Of a stretch of 11,647 nucleotides of DNA, positions 1-7,300 are shown piece after piece. The stretch's first letter is position 1; each line of letters starts with the position of its first letter. The DNA is from CAYVHB01 sp964450865 (GTDB lineage: Bacteria > Bacillota > Clostridia > Saccharofermentanales > UBA5734): contig CAYVHB010000058.1 in assembly GCA_964450865.1 (NCBI GenBank), positions 1 through 11,647 on the forward strand. The letters are read 5' to 3'. The notes beneath the pieces are model-generated. The model worked only from the letters and a program-made list of their open reading frames with translations, ran no database searches and was not told the DNA's origin. The position numbers and the translations under genes are program-made.

Positions 1-232
1 GCTACAATTGATTGCAATGCCTCATTGCCACAATAAACCATGACGTTACGTTAATGTCAAGACGACTGCGCAATCCTTCATCAGCAGGAAACAATGGAAA
101 GATCCGAATTCGGCAGCAATCAGCAGCTCATGATCGCCTAAGAGCCTGAGGGATCGTAGTCTTGAGAATCAGTTCAAATCCGATCATGCCATTGACCTGT
201 CATGCAATGAGCGGCCTGAGCGGAAAATTCAA
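1..232. other. No recognisable gene; leader region upstream of tRNA promoter
   Basis: I find no convincing open reading frame, RNA gene or mobile element here on either strand. The only structure noted is the 9-bp word GCGGCCTGA at 211-219, repeated at 243-251, so that the two copies flank the -35 box of the tRNA promoter. The stretch is cut by the window edge and could contain the decayed end of a neighbouring gene. Confidence 0.4.
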
Positions 233-261
233 TTGACATTTGGCGGCCTGAATGTTACTAT
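233..261 (+). promoter_or_regulatory. Promoter of the tRNA-Ser transcription unit
   Basis: A perfect -35 box TTGACA (233-238) is followed after 17 nt by TACTAT (256-261). The dinucleotide TG at 253-254, one base before the -10, makes an extended -10. Transcription would start near 268, about 30 nt before the tRNA-like remnant. An imperfect hairpin (CGTGCCTGC 266-274 with GCAGG 282-286 and CACG 290-293) lies at the start of the transcript and could be a processing signal. That role is inference. Confidence 0.7.
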
Positions 262-299
262 TTCTCGTGCCTGCATCAATGGCAGGTGACACGGCGCAA

Positions 300-358
300 G
301 GAGAGATGGCTGAGCTGGTCTAAGGCGCACGACTGGAAATTATGTGCATTAGAGCATA
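300..358 (+). pseudogene. 3'-truncated tRNA-Ser remnant
   Basis: This stretch parallels the intact tRNA-Ser that follows. It has the acceptor 5' strand GGAGAG, the D-arm GGCTGAG..GGTCTAAGGC and an anticodon loop CTGGAAA, giving anticodon GGA. A short variable-arm-like hairpin (TGC..GCA) comes next. The T-arm (GGTTCAAATCC) and the 3' acceptor strand are missing; the sequence becomes A+T-rich instead. The anticodon stem has a C-A mismatch. It cannot fold into a complete tRNA, so I call it a remnant. Its D-loop differs from that of the intact gene, so it looks like an old paralogue rather than a recent duplicate. The 3' limit is approximate. Confidence 0.7.
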
Positions 359-388
359 AACAATCAAAAAACTGAATATTTATCATAC

Positions 389-478
389 GGAGAGTTGGCT
401 GAGCGGTCGAAGGCGCATGACTGGAAATCATGTTTACGTGTAAGCGTAACTAGGGTTCAAATCCCTAACTCTCCGCCA
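389..478 (+). tRNA. tRNA-Ser (anticodon GGA)
   Basis: This is a complete class II tRNA. Acceptor strands GGAGAGT and ACTCTCC pair, followed by G and an encoded CCA. The D-arm is GGCTGAGCGGTCGAAGGC. The anticodon stem CATGA/TCATG encloses loop CTGGAAA (anticodon GGA, reading UCC/UCU). A long variable arm TTACG/CGTAA follows, then the T-arm AGGG-TTCAAAT-CCCT. It shares a promoter with the truncated remnant upstream and is followed at once by a terminator. tRNA-Ser genes are common integration targets of phages and conjugative elements, which fits the element-like genes to the right. Confidence 0.97.
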
Positions 479-488
479 GAAAGAACAA

Positions 489-527
489 GAACCCCTGAAA
501 ACATCGTGTTTTCAGGGGTTCTGCCTT
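489..527 (+). terminator. Rho-independent terminator of tRNA-Ser
   Basis: A perfect 14-bp stem (489-502 with 508-521; arm GAACCCCTGAAAAC) encloses the 5-nt loop ATCGT. A T-rich tail, TGCCTTTTCC, follows. It lies 10 nt after the CCA end of the tRNA. Confidence 0.85.
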
Positions 528-576
528 TTCCAGAGGGAGGTGAATCCAGTACACGATATCCCGGTCAATCAAAAAA

Positions 577-671
577 TGTTGCCATTGTTGCCGAGAATTC
601 AAAGATATTTCCCCAAAACCGATTATTCACCTTTATTCACAAATTTCAAAACTGTTGCCGAAATTGTTGCC
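577..671. repeat. Four TGTTGCC repeats beside the tRNA
   Basis: The heptamer TGTTGCC occurs in direct orientation at 577-583, 586-592, 653-659 and 665-671, as two close pairs about 70 bp apart. The first pair has a 9-bp period and the second a 12-bp period; three copies are followed by GA. Clustered short direct repeats next to a tRNA gene are typical of the arm-type binding sites of tyrosine integrases at an attachment site. No integrase gene and no repeat of the tRNA 3' end is visible in this window, so that role is inference. Confidence 0.4.
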
Positions 672-751
672 GAACTTTAAAACGACCCTCTAAAATCCAA
701 TAAAAACGGCCGATAAAATACATTAATATCATTATATCGAGAGGAGCCCAT

Positions 752-1174
752 ATGGATTACGCTACACTGGATCACTTATCACTTTTTGCCGAACCGAATC
801 AATCGAGACTCAAGCAAGACCTCCAATCCAAAGGACTTGTTGATCAAAATGGCAATCCGGATATCAATATGATCAATATTAGAACCGGCATCTTCACAGC
901 AGGAATCGTTGATAAGCTATCTGAAGAACAATACAATATCCGTTTATTCTATGATCATCTAGCTAATCTGATTGCAGAAAATGAAGTTCGTGCTGCCTAC
1001 TACTATTTGTACTCAATAATCAAATCTCTTGATATGGAAATGCCGCCAATGTTTATCCAAGCATGTGCTTTACCAGCGGTTCTCCAAGCATATGTGGATG
1101 AGGTTTTGACTGATTTCAATGATTGTATGAAAGACTACCTGGATGTAGGTATCCCTGAAAGGGAAGAGATTTAA
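752..1174 (+). CDS. Hypothetical protein, 140 aa, mostly helical
   Basis: I do not recognise this protein. The start ATG is well supported by GAGAGGAG 5 nt upstream. It has no signal peptide, membrane segment or cysteine-pair motif. The composition suggests a soluble, acidic, mainly alpha-helical protein: residues 50-105 read as two long helices (KLSEEQYNIRLFYDHLANLI, then a Tyr-rich AAYYYLYSIIKSL), and the C-terminus is acidic (PEREEI). It stands alone between the tRNA-adjacent repeats and the BlaI promoter, and a candidate terminator follows, so it is probably monocistronic. It could be an accessory gene of the integrated element, but nothing in the sequence gives a function. Confidence 0.7.
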   Translation: MDYATLDHLSLFAEPNQSRLKQDLQSKGLVDQNGNPDINMINIRTGIFTAGIVDKLSEEQYNIRLFYDHLANLIAENEVRAAYYYLYSIIKSLDMEMPPMFIQACALPAVLQAYVDEVLTDFNDCMKDYLDVGIPEREEI

Positions 1175-1203
1175 ATGAGCAAAATGAAGCGTTGACCGAT
1201 TAA

Positions 1204-1273
1204 GGGTCACTTAATCCAATGATAAACCTGATTTATACCTTAAAGTTTAGGTGATCCCAAATTTCTGTTTTTT
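1204..1273 (+). terminator. Candidate terminator after the 140-aa gene
   Basis: GGGTCACTTAA (1204-1214) pairs with TTAGGTGATCCC (1247-1258). This gives 11 pairs with one T-G pair and one bulged T. The loop is long, about 32 nt. A run of six T (1268-1273) follows 9 nt after the stem. The long loop and offset T-run make it an atypical terminator. The rest of 1274-1375 holds nothing I can identify. Confidence 0.4.
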
Positions 1274-1375
1274 AGTGCAACCATGCCCAATTCTGCCGTT
1301 CAAGGTCCAGACTCACATTGGCGCTACGAAATACTCTTGACAGATCTTCGTCCAGCTAACTTTTCTCATCCAACA

Positions 1376-1399
1376 ATTCGATACAAATAATTATCGAAT
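1376..1399. repeat. Perfect inverted repeat upstream of the blaI-type promoter
   Basis: ATTCGATA (1376-1383) and TATCGAAT (1392-1399) form a perfect 8-bp inverted repeat around CAAATAAT. It ends 14 bp before the -35 box of the next operon, a place where a second regulator could bind. It does not resemble the BlaI-type operators downstream. Confidence 0.5.
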
Positions 1400-1413
1400 A
1401 GAAAACCGAATCG

Positions 1414-1442
1414 TTGACATTGATTGTCTACAGGTGTAGTCT
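1414..1442 (+). promoter_or_regulatory. Promoter of the BlaI/BlaR-like operon
   Basis: A perfect -35 TTGACA (1414-1419) is followed after 17 nt by TAGTCT (1437-1442), a weak -10. The first operator dyad covers the spacer and the -10, and the second covers the expected transcript start region. That is the usual arrangement for autorepression by BlaI-family proteins. Confidence 0.6.
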
Positions 1443-1469
1443 ATGGCTAATCAGTCTACACCAATAGAC
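1426..1469. promoter_or_regulatory. Two BlaI/CopY-type operator dyads
   Basis: Site 1 is GTCTACAGGTGTAGTC (1426-1441), which contains the TACAnnTGTA core known for CopY/BlaI-family repressors. Site 2 is GTCTACACCAATAGAC (1454-1469), a dyad with 5-bp perfect arms GTCTA/TAGAC. Their centres are 28 bp apart, just under three helical turns. They lie directly upstream of a BlaI-family gene, so autoregulation is the natural reading. Confidence 0.7.
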
Positions 1470-1500
1470 AAAAAGTAAATAAATATGTCAGAGGTTACTC

Positions 1501-1866
1501 ATGATCATGGATTACACAATGACGAATGCTGAATTCCGTTTTGCCTGCATAGTCTGGGAGCAGGAACCGATCGAGTCTGCCCAACTATGTAAGATTTGCG
1601 AAGAGCGCCTCGGTTGGAAAAGGACGACAACCTATACTGTTTTAAAGCGGCTCTGTGAGAGAGAAATGATGCAGAATAACGCAGCTATCGTGACCTCACT
1701 GGTTCGTCAGGACCAAGTCCAGCAGCAAACTAGTCAAAGCATTGTTAAGTCACGCTTTGATGATAATCTCCCGCAATTTGTAACGGCGTTTCTGAACGGC
1801 AGAAAAATTTCTAAGGAGGAAGCAGAACAGATAAAGGCGCTGATTGACGCTAACAATATGGATTGA
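1501..1866 (+). CDS. BlaI/MecI-family transcriptional repressor
   Basis: This 121-residue protein has the length and layout of BlaI/MecI/CopY repressors. An N-terminal winged helix opens with MTNAEFRFACIVWE, and its recognition helix region is GWKRTTTYTVLKRL (about residues 39-52). A C-terminal helical dimerisation part (about 75-118, ending SKEEAEQIKALI) follows. In this family the dimer binds TACA-type dyads and is removed when the partner BlaR1-type protease is activated. Two such dyads sit in its own promoter. ATG 1501 follows GAGG with a 6-nt gap; ATG 1507 is an alternative start. The stop is 12 nt before the protease gene, so the two are co-transcribed. No beta-lactamase gene is present in the window, so the regulated output is unknown. 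Confidence 0.9.
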   Translation: MIMDYTMTNAEFRFACIVWEQEPIESAQLCKICEERLGWKRTTTYTVLKRLCEREMMQNNAAIVTSLVRQDQVQQQTSQSIVKSRFDDNLPQFVTAFLNGRKISKEEAEQIKALIDANNMD

Positions 1867-1878
1867 AAGGAGTTGTGG

Positions 1879-3264
1879 GTGTTGGACGATCTGGTCAAGA
1901 TCTTTCTGGTGGTTTGCAATATGAGCCTGACCGCTACTTTTGTGATATTGTCAGTACTCGTCCTGCGGCTCATAATTCGTAAGTTGCCAAAAACATTTTC
2001 ATATATGCTCTGGTTAGCGGTTATTTTCCGTCTCTCTCTTCCCATTACCTTCACATCGAAATTGAGCTGGTTCAAGTCCATTGATATTGGCAGTATCCGT
2101 ATGAATCGATTGGTACTCACACTTGCCGAGCAGCAACTGCATTCTCTGACTGCTGTGAAGAATTCGATCAACCAGGTTGGCACTCATTTGGACAGTGCTG
2201 TATCTATTTGGAGCGAACCATTAGCCATTGGCATGGTGGTTCGATACCTGGCTGCCATTATATGGGCAGCCGGCGTACTGATCATGCTACTCATAAGCAT
2301 CCAGACAAGTCTTCAAACTAGAAGGAAGTTGGCAGACGCGACCCAAGTGCAAGGAGTTATTTTTGAAACTGACGCGATTACCTCGCCTTTCGTATTCGGC
2401 ATTTTCAAGCCACGAATCATTCTGCCCGTGGGACTGGATAGCAAGTCAGCATCCCATGTCCTTCTCCATGAACAGATGCATATTCGCAGATTTGACCATG
2501 TTGTCCGGATTATTGCCTATATGGCCCTCTCCATACATTGGTTCAATCCGTTTGTCTGGCTGTCATTTTCTTTAATGACCGACGACATGGAAAAAAGCTG
2601 TGATGAACATGCCTTAAGGAAGTGCGACCATCAGGAGAGGTTAGCTTATTGCGAGACACTGTTGCGGTTCGCTGTAAAACCCAATCATTCCATAGTCACC
2701 CAACTGAATTTTGGCAAGTCAAATGCCAAGACCAGGATCACCAATATCCTATTCTTCAAGAAACCAATCTTAAGTGTTATGGTTCTGTCAGCACTTTTCA
2801 TAACATTTGCGGGATTCAGCCTGATTGCGGATCCGCCCACAGCGGCTCCTGTTTCAGCTTTTGAAAAATACAATGGGTATGAACGCTATTTCGGGCCAAC
2901 CCTATTTTCGACGCTCGCATACGTTGCCAGTGACAATGAATTAGATACAGTCGCACCAATATTAGCATTAGCGGAAGATGTATTTTGCCACATGGGGAAC
3001 TTGGAGACGGCTAACCAGGACGTAGGTGAACTGGTGCGTTACTATCAGGATAACAATGCGGGCATCGCATCCGTCCAACTGGATTTGCGCTTGGTAACAG
3101 TAAAGATAAGCGGTAGTCAAGGTTACATGTGGGTCATCTACACCATAAAAAGATTTGATGACCATGGCGTTATGCGAAACGGATCTGCTGACGTGCTAAG
3201 TTATTGGGAAATCAAAAATAATGATGGGCGATGGCAAGTAACGGCGATTGTTGAGCCGGCTTGA
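1879..3264 (+). CDS. BlaR1-like M56 membrane metalloprotease with atypical sensor domain
   Basis: This is the partner antirepressor of the BlaI-like protein. Numbered from GTG 1879, 461 residues, it has hydrophobic segments near 8-32, 40-57, 118-143 and 297-315. The M56 zinc site is HEQMH at 197-201, followed by the family's second motif DDMEKSCDEHAL near 235-246. BlaR1/MecR1 carry an extracellular class D beta-lactamase-like domain. Here the roughly 145 residues after the last membrane segment lack an STxK motif. They end in a Trp/Tyr-rich strand pattern (GYMWVIYTIKRF ... YWEIKNNDGRWQVTAIVE) that looks NTF2-like, so the signal is probably not a beta-lactam. GTG 1879 is preferred over TTG 1873 because AAAGGAG (1866-1872) then has a 6-nt spacing; TTG 1882 is also possible. 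Confidence 0.88.
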   Translation: MLDDLVKIFLVVCNMSLTATFVILSVLVLRLIIRKLPKTFSYMLWLAVIFRLSLPITFTSKLSWFKSIDIGSIRMNRLVLTLAEQQLHSLTAVKNSINQVGTHLDSAVSIWSEPLAIGMVVRYLAAIIWAAGVLIMLLISIQTSLQTRRKLADATQVQGVIFETDAITSPFVFGIFKPRIILPVGLDSKSASHVLLHEQMHIRRFDHVVRIIAYMALSIHWFNPFVWLSFSLMTDDMEKSCDEHALRKCDHQERLAYCETLLRFAVKPNHSIVTQLNFGKSNAKTRITNILFFKKPILSVMVLSALFITFAGFSLIADPPTAAPVSAFEKYNGYERYFGPTLFSTLAYVASDNELDTVAPILALAEDVFCHMGNLETANQDVGELVRYYQDNNAGIASVQLDLRLVTVKISGSQGYMWVIYTIKRFDDHGVMRNGSADVLSYWEIKNNDGRWQVTAIVEPA

Positions 3265-3434
3265 TAATGTATTGAGTATGATCTTGCATCATCGACAGTC
3301 TTCGAAAATAAATGAAACTGAAATAAAAAAATCAAACATAACGAAATCTGAAAATGATGAAAGGAGGCGAGAAAAGCTGCCTGATTATTAGTCATGTCTT
3401 GAATCAAGCCAGAACATAAAGAAAGGATAGAGTT
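3265..3434 (+). other. Intergenic spacer within the BlaR-like operon
   Basis: No terminator is evident between the protease gene and the next gene, so read-through is likely. An orphan AAAGGAGG (3360-3367) has no sensible start codon after it. A 21-codon reading frame (3354-3419) overlaps it but lacks its own ribosome binding site. The spacer may be the scar of a lost small gene. Confidence 0.35.
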
Positions 3435-4305
3435 ATGAAAAAATATCGGATTTCACTGATTCTGCTTTCGCTCATTGTTGTTATGAATTGTTTGCTGAGC
3501 TTAGGGGCAATGAACCCATTGATTTCACCCGAGAACAACATCACTTTGACCGAAACGGAAAGGCAAGCACTTGACCAATACGACACGAAATTAAAAACCA
3601 ATGACTATGTGCAGAAGCTAAAAGAACAAGGCCATTTAGAAAATTTTATGAGCAAGCTTCATACAGCGCTTGAAAAGAAAATAGAGACTGAAATGCCAGA
3701 AAAACTAGGACAGATCAAAGCGTGGGGACTTGATCCGCAAGAGACTTTTAAGGATCTTGAACTGGATGTCCTATTATTTCTGATAGAAAAAGACAGAAAA
3801 CTTCAAATAGGAACGTCTGAATTTGATTACTACGTAAAGTCGTGGTTATCGGATAGCCCAGCCAATTTGCTCAGTCAAGCAAGAAAAGATCCCACTTATG
3901 GCCCGTTGTATCTCTATGCCTGTATATACAATTATCATCATAATATGCAACAGGCAGATTCCGTTGACTCCAATTGGGACTCAGCGATTGCCGGGAAAAC
4001 GCTTGAAGAGCTTTTCCTGGAAGACACCGTTAGAGATTTTGTCTGCTTTGAAGATCGATACTGATTCACCTGAGTATGCTGCGACCGTTAAAGCTTTCGC
4101 TGCGGATCTTGTTCTTCAGAAAGCTGGCTCAGATGCAAACTTCCCGCATGTCTGGACGATGGTCAGTACGACATCTGGCACACAAGCCGCGAAGCAACTG
4201 TTAGCTAAGTCGTCCGCCGTTCTTAATCCAGATATTCGACTGGTGGCAATTTTTGCTGCCCAATCATCCCAAACCGGGGATATCTATCTGGTCATTGCTT
4301 TCTAG
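3435..4305 (+). pseudogene. Secreted/membrane-anchored protein of unknown function, frameshifted
   Basis: ATG 3435 follows AAAGGA with a 7-nt gap. The N-terminus has a positively charged start and a hydrophobic stretch (residues 5-25), consistent with a signal peptide or membrane anchor. No clear lipobox is present. The rest is charged and helical. The first frame runs to TGA 4062-4064 (209 residues). The +1 frame stays open to TAG 4303-4305 and continues sensibly (SALKIDTDSPEYAATVKAF...), so about 289 residues would result from one slip near 4037-4050 (GATTTTGTCTGC). I read this as one gene with a one-base frameshift, real or a sequencing error. I do not recognise the family. Its place after the repressor/protease pair suggests it is the regulated product. 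Confidence 0.65.
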
Positions 4306-4337
4306 TTCAATACATTCATAGTCATATCACTTTTCAG

Positions 4338-4364
4338 GGCACGGCTTTAGTCGTGCCTTTTTTT
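4338..4364 (+). terminator. Rho-independent terminator or attenuator
   Basis: GGCACGGC (4338-4345) pairs with GTCGTGCC (4350-4357) around a TTTA loop, and seven T follow (4358-4364). The stem has 8 pairs, one of them G-T. It ends the regulatory module, yet the T-run stops only 6 nt before the AGGAGG of the surface-protein gene. A promoter for that gene would have to overlap or precede the terminator. Confidence 0.88.
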
Positions 4365-4384
4365 ATGCAGAGGAGGATATCATC

Positions 4385-7300
4385 ATGCGACCTCAATCGC
4401 GATTTTTACTGCGTACTACTCTGCTGGTCGTAATCGTGGCTACCATTTTGACTGCCATGGTTGTCCCGATCCAGGCAGCGACTGGTGTCATTCGAACAGC
4501 GACAGGCAGGCTAAAGCGTTTTGCCTATACTGGATCCACAACCACGATCCGGACCGGCGGATCCTATTTTCGGGATGCGGGCACCTATTCCAATTCCATG
4601 CTGAATGCAGATGGCATGCCTCAACCCAGTGGTACAGTCGGGGGCAACATTCACTACGTTGATCGCAACAACAACGGTGTGCTCGATTATGGGACCGATA
4701 CGGTTCTTTATTGCCTGCAATACCGTAAAGCATCGCCGTCCGGACAGTCCTACAGCACCGAAGCTTATGACGGAGCTAGCTCAGCAAATCTAGTTGCCAA
4801 AGACGCCCGAACGCTGAGTGGATTGATCATCATTTTACAGAATGGTTTCCCGGTCAAATCAGCGGCTGAAATGGGTCTGACTGACAATGATGCCGCCTTT
4901 TACGCTACTGCCAGTGCCGTCCGCTTCTGGCTGGCTCAGCGTGAACGCGATCTGAATCTCTTTCCCTGGCATTACAATTTCCTAGACCTCAGTCGCGGAG
5001 TCGGCTCGGTCGCGCCGCTGGCCGGGCAGGAGGCCGTTTGGAACAAAGCCGTCCAGCTGCGAAATCTTGCAGTGAATAATACCGGTCAACGCGTCAGTGA
5101 CATCACCTCAACTTATGTCGGTTCGGATACTTATCGCTACGATTGGTTTATCTATCAGTACCGGGTCAATCTCACCAACATGTCTGGCGGTTATCAGATA
5201 TCGTCGACCAGCCTGCCAGCCGGATCTGTGATCACCGGCTACACTGGCAACAATGGCGATGTTCTGAACGTCCACATTCCATTTTCTGAAGCCAATGCCG
5301 GGAAAGCTTTCGCGTTGAACGTTACCGGCTATGACAATGCCCAGCCTGGTTCTCTGGAAGAATACCTGCCGGTTTCGGGCTCCTCATATCAAGCTGTCGC
5401 TGGATTCAACCTCAAAACGGTAAGTGGATCCGAAACAGCGACAATCTCCGGCACAACTCGGGCGATACCGGATCTGATTGTTGAATCGATCACCACCGAT
5501 AAAGCCAGCTATGAATCGGGTGAGACCGGGACATTATCGATCACCGTGCTCAACCGCGGCAATGGTGCGACTGGTCTAAATTCATCTCTCTGGCTGTCGG
5601 CACTGGGTAAAGGTTTCACGCTGGGCAACCTGGCAGCCGGGCAACGAGCGACCTTCTCGACGACGTTTGCCATTTCTGGACCCTACACAGCAAACACAAC
5701 GTTGACGCTTGATGCGACAGCAGATAATGGCAATGCGGTCATCGAGACAAACGAAGGCAACAACAGCAATGCTGTGACTTTGACCGTGCTGGGTAAACCG
5801 GATTTGATCGTTGCTAGCCTTACTTCGAATAAGGCAATCTATGAACCGGGTGAGACCATCACGGTATCAGCAACCGTTCGAAACAGTTCATCCATCGCCA
5901 GCGGTGTCTTTGACCTGTTGCTTCGCTCCAACCGTCTGGGCAATTTGAATTTGGCTAGTTGGAGCAGCATGACTGCCAATGCCAGTCGAACTTACATATT
6001 CTCATTTACTGCACCTTCAAATTTCACCGCTGACACGATTGTCGATCTGAGCCTGTTCGCCGATGCCAACCTGGCGGTCAGTGAGTACCGCGAGGATAAT
6101 AACCTGGCTTCCATGTCTCTCACGGTGAAGGCCGGTCGACCGGACCTGAACGGATCGATCAGCACAGATAAACTGCTGTACGAGGCAGGCGAAACGGTCA
6201 CGGCAACAGTCACGGTGAGAAACACCGGCTTTGTTGCTGCTGGGAGCTTCGTCCTGCGTTTAAGCCCAGATGGGCTTGCACCACAGAACCGGACAATCGT
6301 TGCACTTTCAGCCGGCGCTTCTAGTACTCAGACCTTTACCTTCATTGCGCCGGAAGGCATAAAAGCCACAGCGCTCAACATCAATGCGCTGATCGATGCC
6401 GACAACACGGTCGTCGAGAGTAATGAGTCCAACAATAGCCTCAACACGATAGTGACCATCAATGCAGCCAAACCAGATCTGACGATTATCGACGACACCA
6501 TTACCAACTACTTCACTGGCAAATCGGTTGTCATTGCCGCTCGAATCAGTAATCCGTCCGTTCAGCCTGTGCCGGCGGTCACGGTCAGACTGACTCTGAC
6601 ATCGACGATTGCCGAATCTGACCTGATCAACCAAAGCGAGATCATCCCGATACCAGCACGAAGCAGCAACCTTGCCGTTTTCCGAATCCAGTTGCCTGAG
6701 ACAGCTGGCAGCTACTCGATAAACCTTCAGGTGGATCCGGCTAATTTGATTCTGGAATCCAATGAGGGCAATAACAGCAGGACAAAGACGATTAGCATCA
6801 GTGCCGAGAACCGGATCGCGATGCCTGATCCAGATAGCAATAGTTTGGAACAAAATTTCATCCAAAATGGTCAAAAGCTGCCGCTGCTCAGCATTCCTAC
6901 TTCTTCTGCTTACCACACCTGGCAGGAGTATCGGCTGGAAGGCGGAAATTATGTGCTGAGAAATTTCTGGATGAGACTGAGTACAACCTTTACTCTGTCG
7001 CCGGACCCACGTGTCGCAATCACCGGCAAACCGGATGTGATCGAATCAGGCTTTGGGTTGGCTGCAACCGCAGCGACAACCGTTTCGACTAATTACGACC
7101 ACCCGGAAAAACTGGTCGGCCCGCAACTGATTTATACCTTCTACCCGGAAACCTTTTATGGGTTGAGCCCATATGCCCGTTACGCTGATGCGTTGACCGT
7201 ATCTCGTGGCAGTCTGGGCGACATGAGCATCGGCTGGCAATACCCAATCAGCCCATTTTCGACGGTTGGCTCCCGGTTGCACTACACGCCGCTATGGATA

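Noticed and set aside
160..190. T-arm-like GTTCAAATCC near 175 as part of another tRNA fragment
   Set aside because: The flanking bases do not form the 5-bp T stem and no acceptor or other arms are present.
395..703. 102-residue plus-strand reading frame across the tRNA-Ser
   Set aside because: It reads through the tRNA, its terminator and the TGTTGCC repeats. The first part is simply translated tRNA, a common annotation artefact, and there is no ribosome binding site.
1734..2183. 149-residue minus-strand reading frame over the repressor/protease junction
   Set aside because: It is antisense to two well-supported genes and has no domain or start signal.
3354..3419. 21-codon peptide frame containing AAAGGAGG
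   Set aside because: The good ribosome binding site lies inside the frame, not before it, and the frame has no upstream site of its own. It is more likely a scar or chance.
6308..6916. 202-residue minus-strand reading frame inside the surface-protein gene
   Set aside because: It is the shadow of the CARDB-encoding frame, with no ribosome binding site and a composition typical of an antisense frame.
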